5,282 bases of DNA from Planctomycetota bacterium (GCA_029777755.1 JAKORQ010000420.1:1-5282); one strand, 5' to 3'. Counted from the stretch's first letter, positions 1 to 5,282 are shown. Notes: generated by a model not told the origin, from the sequence alone. Translations and numbers: made by a program.

Positions 1-719
1 GCAGCCATCAGCAGCAATTCATTGCCATCGGCAAACACCGCCCCCTTGGCCCCCATGGTGATTAGGGCACAGTGTGTACCGAGTTGCAGCAGCCTGCCGA
101 TCGACTCGCAAAGATGCTCGTCGCTGTCCACGTCAAAGCCAAACGTGCTGGCCAGTTCCGACCGATTTGGCTTGACCATCACCGGCCGATACTGCATCGC
201 CCGCGCCAGCGACTCGCCGCGGGCATCCATGATCACCGGGACACCCGCCTCCTGGGCGATACGGCAGCAATCCGCATAGAAACCCTGGGGCGACTGCGGC
301 GGCAGACCGCCGGAGAGTACCATCGCCCTGCATCCCCTGGCTTGCTTCTCAATGAACGAAAGCAGTTCCCGCCAGTAGCACGGCTCGACCGGCTTTGACT
401 CCTCGACCAGCTCAGTGGTTGTGCCGGCGGCGCGATCGATCACCGTGGTACAGGTGCGGGTACGAAACGGCACGCGGATGAACTGGTTGGGGATGCCTTC
501 ACGGTTCATCTCGCCGGCGATGAAATCGCCGCTGTCGCCGCCGATAAATCCCGTGGCCAGGCACTCATAGCCCAACAGGTGCAGCACGCGGGCGACGTTG
601 ATGCTCTTGCCCGCGGCCGTCTCCAGCACCTCGGTCGCGCGATTGACCTCATCAATCTGGAGCGACGGGAACGTCATCGAGCGCTGCACGGTCGGCGTGG
701 TGCCCACACACAGGATCAT
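1..719 (-). CDS. PfkB-family sugar kinase (1-phosphofructokinase/LacC-like), 3' end outside the window
   Basis: This is an ATP-dependent carbohydrate kinase of the ribokinase/PfkB fold, probably cytosolic; the substrate cannot be named. I translated it by hand from the minus strand: 239 codons are open to the window edge, so the C-terminus with the GAGD catalytic motif is missing. Visible family landmarks are the first signature AGKSINVARVL (residues 36-46), FIGGDSG (58-64), TRTCTTVID (87-95), SGGLPP (136-141), DARGE (165-169), KPNRSEL (183-189) and TMGAKGA (221-227). The start chosen is the second ATG of an ATGATG pair, which has GGAG six nt upstream and aligns with the family N-terminus; ATG at 722 or 758 is also possible. 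Oddly, the N-terminal NPxxD-type sugar-binding segment reads TTPTVQ, so the usual Asp is Gln. It follows thiG closely on the same strand and is probably co-transcribed. The family call is firm and the substrate open. Confidence 0.88.
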   Translation of the reverse strand, partial: MILCVGTTPTVQRSMTFPSLQIDEVNRATEVLETAAGKSINVARVLHLLGYECLATGFIGGDSGDFIAGEMNREGIPNQFIRVPFRTRTCTTVIDRAAGTTTELVEESKPVEPCYWRELLSFIEKQARGCRAMVLSGGLPPQSPQGFYADCCRIAQEAGVPVIMDARGESLARAMQYRPVMVKPNRSELASTFGFDVDSDEHLCESIGRLLQLGTHCALITMGAKGAVFADGNELLLMA

Positions 720-771
720 CATCGGCTCCGCTTCTATCGACTCGCTGGCAACGGTCATCCGCCTGCGCGGA

Positions 772-1587
772 TCACTCGCCGGGGATGTAGCTGATCACAC
801 CCTCAAACGGGCTAGACGCCGTGGCGTAGCGGCGCTTGGGGATTCTCCCTGACTGGTACGCCAGTCGCCCCGCCTCAAGAGCGTGCTTCATCGCACGGGC
901 CATCCGCACCGGGTCCTTCGCATGGGCGATACCGGTGTTGAGCAGGACGCCATCCGCGCCGAGTTCCATGGCGATGGAGACGTCGCTGGCCGTGCCGACG
1001 CCGGCATCCACGATAACCGGAAATTGCGGATCGCCTTCCTTGAGCAGCTCCAGGCACAGCGAGATATTCAGGGGATTGAGCACGCCCTGCCCCGAGCCAA
1101 TCGGGCTGCCGGCCGGCATCACCGATGCGGCACCCGCCTCCTTCAGGCGAACAGCCGAGCGCGGGTCGTCGCTGGTGTAGGCCAGCACGGTGAAGCCTTC
1201 CTTCACGAGCTCCTTGGTGGCCTCGATGGTGCCGATCGGGTCGGGCAGCAGCGTCTTCTTGTCGCCCAGCACCTCAAGCTTTACCCAACCTGCGCCGGGG
1301 TTGCCCTGCTTCTCCAGCAGTTCCCGGCCAAGCAGTGCCACGCGAATGGCATCCTCGGCCGAGAAACACCCGGCCGTGTTCGGCAGGATCGTGTATTTCT
1401 TCAGATCGAGAAAATCGAGCAGCGACCTGCCCTGCGCATCGACCAGGCGCTCGCGGCGCACGGCAACCGTTACCACTTCGCAGCCCGATTCCGCCAGCGC
1501 CTGCTGCATGACCTCGTAGCTGCTATACTTGCCGGTGCCGACAAACAGCCGATTCTCAAACTCGAACTTCCCAATCTTCAGGCCCAT
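772..1587 (-). CDS. thiG: Thiazole synthase ThiG
   Basis: ThiG is a cytosolic TIM-barrel enzyme. It condenses 1-deoxy-D-xylulose 5-phosphate (DXP), dehydroglycine and sulfur from ThiS thiocarboxylate into the thiazole phosphate moiety of thiamine. The 271-residue product has normal length and is intact. Visible landmarks are FVGTGKYSSYEVM near the N-terminus, the WVKLEVLGD strand with the Schiff-base lysine K103 and E105, LLPDP (113-117), PAGSPIGSGQG (158-168), the catalytic Asp in VIVDAG (D194) and GVLLNTGIAHAKDP (213-226). The start is ATG at 1587, with AAGGAAG (1592-1598) just upstream and family-like residues from there on. An upstream GTG at 1602 overlaps the thiS stop as GTGA and would add five residues, which is less likely. 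The SD overlaps the end of thiS, so translation is probably coupled. ThiF, ThiH/ThiO and ThiC are not in the window. Confidence 0.97.
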   Translation of the reverse strand: MGLKIGKFEFENRLFVGTGKYSSYEVMQQALAESGCEVVTVAVRRERLVDAQGRSLLDFLDLKKYTILPNTAGCFSAEDAIRVALLGRELLEKQGNPGAGWVKLEVLGDKKTLLPDPIGTIEATKELVKEGFTVLAYTSDDPRSAVRLKEAGAASVMPAGSPIGSGQGVLNPLNISLCLELLKEGDPQFPVIVDAGVGTASDVSIAMELGADGVLLNTGIAHAKDPVRMARAMKHALEAGRLAYQSGRIPKRRYATASSPFEGVISYIPGE

Positions 1588-1598
1588 TTTTCTTCCTT

Positions 1599-1796
1599 TC
1601 ACCCACCGCCCACGAATGTCACGATCTCCACGCTATCACCCTCGGCGAGGACTGTGTCATAGCGATCTGAGCGCAACAGCCTCCTGTTAAGCTCAACCGC
1701 AACGTTCCTTGGCTGTAACTTGAGCTGTTCGAGCAGGCTGGTGACAGTTGTGTCGGGGGCGACTTCGCGAGTATCGCCGTTCACGGTGATTTTCAT
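1599..1796 (-). CDS. thiS: Sulfur-carrier protein ThiS
   Basis: ThiS is a small ubiquitin-fold sulfur carrier. Its C-terminal glycine is adenylated by ThiF and converted to a thiocarboxylate, which donates sulfur to ThiG. The product is 65 residues, the normal family length. It opens with MKITVNG, has the typical VTSLLEQL helix and NVAVELN strand, and ends in EIVTFVGGG, supplying the required terminal Gly-Gly. It is the first gene of the leftward operon and its stop codon lies within the ribosome-binding region of thiG. No Shine-Dalgarno sequence is visible before the ATG. A TATAAT box ends 9 nt upstream, which suggests a nearly leaderless transcript. Confidence 0.95.
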   Translation of the reverse strand: MKITVNGDTREVAPDTTVTSLLEQLKLQPRNVAVELNRRLLRSDRYDTVLAEGDSVEIVTFVGGG

Positions 1797-1805
1797 CGGA
1801 TATGG

Positions 1806-1833
1806 ATTATAGACCGCCAGGCCAACGCGGCAA
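1806..1833 (-). promoter_or_regulatory. Predicted sigma70-type promoter of the thiS-thiG-kinase operon
   Basis: On the minus strand a -35-like TTGCCG (1833-1828) is followed by 16 nt and a perfect TATAAT (1811-1806). The expected transcription start is near 1799, only about three nt before the thiS ATG at 1796. That leaves no room for a TPP riboswitch or an SD. This is a pattern match only; the true start could lie further upstream. Confidence 0.6.
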
Positions 1834-1847
1834 TGATCACAGGTTGC

Positions 1848-1879
1848 TACGAGGTGGGTCCCTCACGACCCACCCGGTA
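1848..1879. repeat. Strong palindromic hairpin, REP-like or operator
   Basis: GGTGGGTC (1853-1860) and GACCCACC (1867-1874) form a perfect 8-bp GC-rich stem with a six-nt CCTCAC loop. After a 2x2 internal mismatch the stem continues for three more pairs (TAC 1848-1850 with GTA 1877-1879). No T-run follows on either strand, so a classical intrinsic terminator is unlikely. It lies about 15 nt upstream of the thiS -35 box. It may be a dispersed REP-type palindrome or a regulator site; one window cannot decide. Confidence 0.6.
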
Positions 1880-2083
1880 CACCAGCTCATTGCCATGGCC
1901 ATACATTGCCCGAGCTAATGCACTGGCTGTCGCTCAATTGCACAACAGCTCTGCGCATAGGTAATCCGAGCTGGCAAGCCTTCTTACTGCACCGCGCGCA
2001 TGTCCTGCATCGCCGCTGACTATGCACTTACCTCACAAACCTCAACCAGTTTCTTGCGCAGATGCGATTTCCGGATGGTCCCA

Positions 2084-2092
2084 TGCTATAAT
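2084..2092 (+). promoter_or_regulatory. Predicted extended -10 promoter of tatA
   Basis: TGC (2084-2086) directly precedes a perfect TATAAT (2087-2092), which matches the extended -10 class (TGnTATAAT) that tolerates a poor -35. No good -35 hexamer is visible at 16-18 nt. The expected transcript start is near 2099, leaving a leader of about 16 nt that contains the AAAGGAAA ribosome-binding stretch of tatA. Confidence 0.6.
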
Positions 2093-2114
2093 CACCGGCG
2101 AAAGGAAACTGCGA

Positions 2115-2387
2115 ATGTTTGGGATCTCTCCGACTGAATGGATCTTTATCCTGGTGGTTGTCCTCCTGTTCTTCGGCGGCAAGAGGATTCCCGAACTCGC
2201 GCGCAGCCTTGGCAAGGGCATCACCGAGTTCAAACGTGGCATCAAGGAAGTTGACGCGGAGATCAAATCCGTGGCCAGTGATGAGCCTGAGAAGCTCCCT
2301 TCCAACCCGCCCGCCGGCCAGCAGGCCTATAAGTTTGACCCCTACACCGGCAAGCCGATCGATCCGCAGCCTCACACCAATCAATAG
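2115..2387 (+). CDS. tatA: Sec-independent (twin-arginine) translocase subunit TatA/TatE
   Basis: TatA is a single-pass inner-membrane protein that oligomerises to form the translocation element of the twin-arginine pathway for folded proteins, working with TatC (not in the window). The 90-residue product shows the TatA layout: a short N-terminus, one membrane helix (about 8-20), the FGG hinge (20-22), an amphipathic helix with RIPELARSLGKGITEFKRG (24-42), then an acidic, proline-rich tail. The start is ATG at 2115 with AGGA (2103-2106) 8 nt upstream and the predicted promoter just before it; an open extension to 2022 would include that promoter. The tail ends in a conspicuous FDPYTGKPI segment (74-82). 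TatA is preferred to TatB because of the short length, but I cannot exclude a bifunctional role. The macro-domain gene starts 11 nt downstream. Confidence 0.93.
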   Translation: MFGISPTEWIFILVVVLLFFGGKRIPELARSLGKGITEFKRGIKEVDAEIKSVASDEPEKLPSNPPAGQQAYKFDPYTGKPIDPQPHTNQ

Positions 2388-2398
2388 CGTGATCTGCG

Positions 2399-2914
2399 AT
2401 GGATGGCCGAATCGAAGTCATCGAGGGCGATATCACCAAGCTCCAGGTTGACGCCATCGTCAATGCTGCCAATTCATCACTGCTCGGTGGCGGCGGCGTG
2501 GATGGCGCGATCCATCGCGCAGCCGGCCCCGGATTGCTTGAGGAATGTCGCACCCTCGGTGGATGCCAGACCGGCGATGCCAAGCTGACCCGCGGCTACA
2601 ACCTGCCAGCCAAGTACGTCATACACACCGTCGGACCGGTATGGTGCGGCGGCACGCGCGGGGAGGAAAAGCTGCTGGAATCCTGCTACCGCCGTTCCCT
2701 TGAGATTGCCGGCGCAAACGACTGCAGGACCGTCGCATTCCCAGCGATTTCCACCGGAGTCTATGGCTATCCCATGGACCTCGCGGCCGACGTGGCCGTG
2801 AGAACGGTGAAATCCTTCCTGAAGGATCACGACAAGCCCAGGAAGGTCTACCTGGTATGCTTCGGCCAGCAGGCGTTCTCAGAGTTCCAACGCGCCCTGG
2901 CGTCGGCCGTCTAG
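2399..2914 (+). CDS. Macro-domain ADP-ribose hydrolase (MacroD/YmdB-type O-acetyl-ADP-ribose deacetylase)
   Basis: This is a stand-alone macro domain of 171 residues, the usual size for MacroD-type enzymes. These bind ADP-ribose and hydrolyse O-acetyl-ADP-ribose or mono-ADP-ribose on acidic residues in the cytosol. Visible motifs are GDIT with the adenine-contacting Asp (10-13, D11), VNAANSSLLGGGGVDGAIH (21-39) with the catalytic-type N25 and D35, TGDAKLTRGYNLPA (58-71), YVIHTVGP (73-80) and the phosphate loop ISTGVYGYP (117-125). All residues of an active MacroD hydrolase appear present. The gene lies 11 nt after tatA with no SD of its own, which suggests translational coupling in a tatA operon. 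Its stop codon overlaps the -35 box of a candidate promoter for the next gene. There is no DarT-type toxin beside it, so a DarG-like antitoxin role is not supported. Confidence 0.93.
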   Translation: MDGRIEVIEGDITKLQVDAIVNAANSSLLGGGGVDGAIHRAAGPGLLEECRTLGGCQTGDAKLTRGYNLPAKYVIHTVGPVWCGGTRGEEKLLESCYRRSLEIAGANDCRTVAFPAISTGVYGYPMDLAADVAVRTVKSFLKDHDKPRKVYLVCFGQQAFSEFQRALASAV

Positions 2915-2940
2915 GCACGTACCGCCAGCCTATTTATACT
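2912..2940 (+). promoter_or_regulatory. Candidate promoter for the cyclophilin gene
   Basis: TAGGCA (2912-2917, four of six matches to TTGACA) and TATACT (2935-2940, five of six matches to TATAAT) are separated by 17 nt. The -35 includes the stop codon of the macro-domain gene. Transcription would start near 2947, ahead of the AAGGAG ribosome-binding site at 2959. This is a pattern match only; read-through from tatA is equally possible. Confidence 0.4.
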
Positions 2941-2958
2941 TCCACGCCTTTGAGCTTG

Positions 2959-2964
2959 AAGGAG
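2959..2964 (+). promoter_or_regulatory. Strong Shine-Dalgarno site without a proper start codon
   Basis: AAGGAG is the best ribosome-binding sequence in the window. The ATG directly after it (2965) has zero spacing and reads ATG ATA then a stop. At the ideal spacing of seven nt the cyclophilin frame has AGG (2972) rather than ATG. From 2969 onward that frame is open and encodes a hydrophobic segment continuous with the annotated protein, so this site most likely belongs to the cyclophilin gene. Confidence 0.6.
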
Positions 2965-3013
2965 ATGATATAGGCCTCGAGGAAACCTGATCGCCCTGGT
3001 CGTCTTCGGCTTG

Positions 3014-3646
3014 ATGATTGCCTTCTTCGGCTACTTTTTCATCACGGCCGATCAACCTGAGAGCGAGGCGATGGCGGCCGAGGAATCCAAGCCATCGGTT
3101 ACCGTCTCCACCACCGGCCCGGCGTGCAAGAGATACAGCGCTGCCCCGCCGATGACCATCAACCCGGATCACGAATACATCGCCACCATCGACACCACTC
3201 GCGGCAAGATCGTCGTGCAGCTATTTCCCAAGGATGCCCCGAGGACAGTGAACAACTTCGTCTTCCTCGCACGCGAGGGTTTTTACGATGACACCGTCTT
3301 CCATCGCGTGATCCCCAACTTCATGATCCAGGGCGGCGACCCCACCGGAACCGGGCGAGGCGGCCCAGGATACACCTTCGAGGACGAAGTCGGCCCCGGT
3401 AAGCCGCGCCACAAGGTCGGCAGCCTCTCGATGGCCAACGCCGGTCCCAACACCAACGGCAGCCAGTTCTTCATCACCCACGTTGTCACCGACTGGTTGG
3501 ACGGCAAGCACACCGTCTTCGGCCAGACCATCGAAGGCCAGGATGTGGTCAACGCCATCCGCCAGGGTGACCGGATCAACACCATCACCATCCAGGAAAC
3601 TCCTGAGCCGGCGCCGGCCGAGGCTCCCGCCGCCGGGCAGGATTGA
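3014..3646 (+). CDS. Cyclophilin-type peptidyl-prolyl cis-trans isomerase, membrane-anchored
   Basis: It catalyses cis-trans isomerisation of Xaa-Pro bonds and so assists protein folding, here probably on the outer face of the membrane. The 210-residue product has a hydrophobic N-terminus, a linker (about 14-45) and a cyclophilin domain (about 52-195). Visible features are FHRVIPNFMIQGGDP with the catalytic-type R98, F103 and Q106, the GTGRGGPGYTFEDE segment, SMANAGPNTNGSQFFIT (139-155), and WLDGKH with W161 and H166. The tail is rich in Pro and Ala. The N-terminus is uncertain: ATG 3014 (or TTG 3011) has no SD and would split a membrane segment. The frame stays open upstream to 2969, giving NLIALVVFG before the first Met, and a perfect SD lies at 2959-2964 without an ATG at the right distance. 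The real start is therefore probably near 2972, lost by a mutation or sequence error. Confidence 0.93.
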   Translation: MIAFFGYFFITADQPESEAMAAEESKPSVTVSTTGPACKRYSAAPPMTINPDHEYIATIDTTRGKIVVQLFPKDAPRTVNNFVFLAREGFYDDTVFHRVIPNFMIQGGDPTGTGRGGPGYTFEDEVGPGKPRHKVGSLSMANAGPNTNGSQFFITHVVTDWLDGKHTVFGQTIEGQDVVNAIRQGDRINTITIQETPEPAPAEAPAAGQD

Positions 3647-3890
3647 GCCGGATGATCTGCCATGCGTCAGCAGCTCACACGACCCGGCGGAAATCGCAGG
3701 CAATTTCTTGAAGTGGACAAACCGGACCGCTACTAATTGGGGCAGGAGCACCTCGATGCATCGATATGCAGGATGAATCGGCGTGCGCTGCGGACGGTTT
3801 CCGCGGAGCCCGACTTGCCGCCCCGATCCCATGGGGCAACTTGCCGGCGACTCTGCAACATGAGTGTTTTTTGCTGCTGCTCGCCGTCAT
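3647..3890 (+). other. Intergenic region upstream of the PIN-PhoH gene
   Basis: This 244-nt gap has no convincing terminator for the cyclophilin gene and no strong promoter. The best promoter-like pair is TTGAAG (3708-3713), 17 nt, TACTAA (3731-3736), with a poor -10. A perfect 12-bp palindrome lies at 3753-3764, and GCCCC/GGGGC could form a short hairpin at about 3820-3838. A small Cys-rich ORF (ATG 3773 to stop 3922, 49 codons) runs into the start of the next gene; its coding status is doubtful. Confidence 0.5.
3753..3764. repeat. Perfect 12-bp palindrome
   Basis: TCGATGCATCGA reads identically on both strands. It overlaps a second inverted repeat, TGCAT/ATGCA with a four-nt spacer. It lies about 17 nt downstream of the weak promoter-like pair, a position compatible with a repressor site. 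No known binding consensus was recognised, and a palindrome this short could occur by chance. Confidence 0.4.
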
Positions 3891-5234
3891 ATGAACGAAC
3901 ATTCCAAGTACTTCGTGGTTGATACCAACGTTCTGCTCCACAACCCCAATGCCATCTTCATGTTTGCCGACAATGAAGTGGTCATCCCCTTCGATGTCAT
4001 CGAGGAGTTGGACAGCTTTAAGTCGCTCACCGACGACCTTGGACGAAATGCCCGCACTGTGATCCGCCACCTCGATCGCTTCCGCACCATGGGCAACCTG
4101 TCAGAGGGCGTCGACATCCCGGAAACCTCCGGCCGCGTCCGCGTGGTGTTTCAGCATGACATCAAGCTGAGCCCCGGGCTGCGCGACGACACCGCCGACA
4201 ACCGCATCATCTCTGTTGCATACGAGCTGATGAAGGAGGGCAAGCGCACTGTCTTTGTCTCCAAGGACATTAACGCCCGCATCAAGAGCGACGCCCTGGG
4301 TATCCATACCGAGGACTTCGAGGCGCAGAAGGTGGACTTCGAGCGGCTGCATCGAGGCTGGCGCGAGCTGAGCGTCCCACCGGAAGCCATCTCGCAGCTC
4401 TTCGCCGAGAAGCGCCTGGAGGTGGATATCCCCGACCTGCTGATCAATGAGTTTGTCCTGCTGCGCAAAGAGAAGGACGCAAACCACACGGCCCTGGCAC
4501 GTTGCCGCAAGGAGAAACTGCTCACCCCGATCCGCCCGAGGCGCGGCCCGGTTTTTGGCATCATGCCGCGAAACCTGCAGCAGACGATGGCCCTTGACCT
4601 GCTGCTGGATGACTCCGTTCGCCTTGTCTCGCTCATCGGCAACGCCGGGACGGGCAAGACGCTGCTGGCGCTGGCGGCCGGGCTTACCAAGGTGCTCAAC
4701 GAGCAGGTATACCAGAAGCTACTGGCGGCCCGCCCGATCATGCCCCTTGGCCGCGATATCGGCTATCTGCCCGGCGGCAAGGACGAAAAGCTCACCGCAT
4801 GGATGCAGCCGATTTTCGACAACGTTGCCTACCTGCTGTCCAATCGGCTGCACACCGACAACGGCGTGCCTGCCCACCAGACCACTTCCACGGTCGAGCA
4901 GCGCATCCAGCAACTGCTGGATGACGGCCAGATCGTGCTGGAGCCGCTGACCTACATCCGCGGGCGATCCATCCCGCACCAGTACATGATCGTCGATGAA
5001 GCGCAGAACCTCACGCCGCATGAGGTGAAGACCATCGCCAGCCGCGTGGCGGATGGCACCAAGCTGATCCTGACCGGCGACGCCACCCAGATCGACAACC
5101 CGTACCTGGACAGCTCATCCAATGGACTGTCGTACCTGGTGGAGCGACTCAAGGGCCAGCAGCTGGTCGGCCATGTCACGCTGATGAAGAGCGAACGCTC
5201 CGAGCTGGCCAGCCTCGTGACAGCGCAGTTGTAA
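3891..5234 (+). CDS. PIN domain-PhoH family ATPase (PhoH2-type ribonuclease/RNA helicase)
   Basis: This is a complete two-domain protein of 447 residues, the usual PhoH2 length. The N-terminal PIN nuclease domain (about 6-140) starts YFVVDTNVLLHNP and carries the metal-binding acidic set D11, E39, D103 (TADNRII) and D126 (SKDINAR). The C-terminal PhoH ATPase domain (about 222-445) has Walker A GNAGTGKT (250-257), the family block RPIMPLGRDIGYLPGGKDEK (281-300), AWMQPIFDN (303-311), Walker B YMIVDEAQN (365-373), LTGDATQID (394-402) and the C-terminal SERSELA (434-440). Characterised mycobacterial PhoH2 proteins unwind and cleave RNA using ATP; that activity is inferred here by homology. The start is ATG 3891, where family similarity begins; GTG 3864 would add nine unlike residues. 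Neither start has a clear SD. It is separated by 244 nt from the cyclophilin gene and is probably expressed separately. Confidence 0.95.
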   Translation: MNEHSKYFVVDTNVLLHNPNAIFMFADNEVVIPFDVIEELDSFKSLTDDLGRNARTVIRHLDRFRTMGNLSEGVDIPETSGRVRVVFQHDIKLSPGLRDDTADNRIISVAYELMKEGKRTVFVSKDINARIKSDALGIHTEDFEAQKVDFERLHRGWRELSVPPEAISQLFAEKRLEVDIPDLLINEFVLLRKEKDANHTALARCRKEKLLTPIRPRRGPVFGIMPRNLQQTMALDLLLDDSVRLVSLIGNAGTGKTLLALAAGLTKVLNEQVYQKLLAARPIMPLGRDIGYLPGGKDEKLTAWMQPIFDNVAYLLSNRLHTDNGVPAHQTTSTVEQRIQQLLDDGQIVLEPLTYIRGRSIPHQYMIVDEAQNLTPHEVKTIASRVADGTKLILTGDATQIDNPYLDSSSNGLSYLVERLKGQQLVGHVTLMKSERSELASLVTAQL

Positions 5235-5244
5235 TGCCGCTAAA

Positions 5245-5268
5245 GGGGCAGGCGGTTTATTTGCCTGC
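5245..5268 (+). terminator. Possible terminator hairpin after the PIN-PhoH gene
   Basis: GCAGGC (5248-5253) pairs with GCCTGC (5263-5268), with two further G-U pairs possible inside, about 13 nt after the stop codon. Upstream GGGG (5245-5248) could alternatively pair with the C-run at 5277-5282 at the window edge. No T-tract is visible within the window, so termination is uncertain. Confidence 0.35.
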
Positions 5269-5282
5269 GAACAGCGCCCCCC

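Larger units (their letters stand above)
1797..2114. other. Divergent intergenic region between thiS and tatA
   Basis: This 318-nt non-coding stretch separates leftward thiS from rightward tatA. It holds a promoter for each direction, both with a perfect TATAAT, and a GC-rich palindrome at 1848-1879. I looked for a TPP riboswitch (the CUGAGA core on the thiS strand) and found none. The stretch from about 1880 to 2083 shows only short scattered inverted repeats, for example AGCTC/GAGCT around 1883-1915, and no tRNA or convincing ORF. A longer in-frame extension of tatA reaches 2022 but crosses the promoter. Confidence 0.7.

Noticed and set aside
883..1662. Long open frame (259 codons) on the plus strand across thiG and thiS
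   Set aside because: It is antisense to two clear, intact genes on the minus strand; its protein has no recognisable motif and a composition typical of shadow frames in GC-rich DNA.
1853..1874. Intrinsic terminator
   Set aside because: The hairpin is strong, but no T-run follows it on either strand, and it lies upstream of both divergent genes rather than after one.
1797..2086. TPP riboswitch upstream of thiS
   Set aside because: No CUGAGA core is seen on the thiS strand, and the promoter lies almost at the start codon.
2022..2114. N-terminal extension of tatA to an upstream ATG
   Set aside because: The extension is unlike any TatA, covers the extended -10 promoter, and ATG 2115 has a suitable SD and the expected family N-terminus.
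2399..2914. DarTG-type toxin-antitoxin module
   Set aside because: The macro domain is MacroD-like and no DarT-type ADP-ribosyltransferase lies next to it; the neighbours are tatA and a cyclophilin.
3221..3832. Open frame (203 codons) on the minus strand across the cyclophilin gene
   Set aside because: Shadow frame; the opposite strand encodes an unmistakable cyclophilin domain.
4151..4741. Long open frame (196 codons) on the minus strand within the PIN-PhoH gene
   Set aside because: Ser/Arg-rich shadow of a well-supported gene, without motifs or an SD.

Overview
The window looks like chromosomal DNA from a GC-rich (roughly 60%) Gram-negative bacterium. The Tat component, the envelope-anchored cyclophilin and the type of PfkB kinase would fit a planctomycete or a related PVC/FCB lineage. 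That placement is a guess from general protein flavour, because there is no marker gene. There are no rRNA or tRNA genes, CRISPR arrays, transposases or phage genes. It reads as an ordinary housekeeping region, and no obviously new multi-gene system is visible.

Left half, minus strand (1-1833): an apparent operon runs leftward as thiS, thiG and a PfkB-family sugar kinase that is cut by the window edge. ThiS is the sulfur-carrier protein and ThiG the thiazole synthase of thiamine biosynthesis. thiG is translationally close-coupled to thiS, and the kinase begins about 50 nt after thiG. A good sigma70-type promoter (TTGCCG, 16 nt, TATAAT) sits so close to thiS that the mRNA would be almost leaderless. 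No TPP riboswitch can be found.

Centre (1797-2114): a 318-nt divergent intergenic region holds the thiS promoter, a strong palindromic hairpin (GGTGGGTC/GACCCACC) and an extended -10 promoter for the rightward genes.

Right half, plus strand (2084-5282): tatA (twin-arginine translocase pore subunit) is followed after 11 nt by a MacroD/YmdB-type macro-domain ADP-ribose hydrolase, probably as one operon. Next comes a cyclophilin-type peptidyl-prolyl isomerase with an N-terminal hydrophobic anchor and its own candidate promoter. Its true start codon seems to be missing: a perfect Shine-Dalgarno sequence and an in-frame membrane segment lie upstream of the first usable ATG. Last is a complete PIN-PhoH (PhoH2-type) RNase/ATPase, followed by a possible terminator hairpin at the window edge.

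The points most worth a second look are the damaged or non-standard start of the cyclophilin, the thiSG-linked kinase with a substituted sugar-binding motif, the near-leaderless thi promoter, and the palindrome that may be a dispersed repeat.
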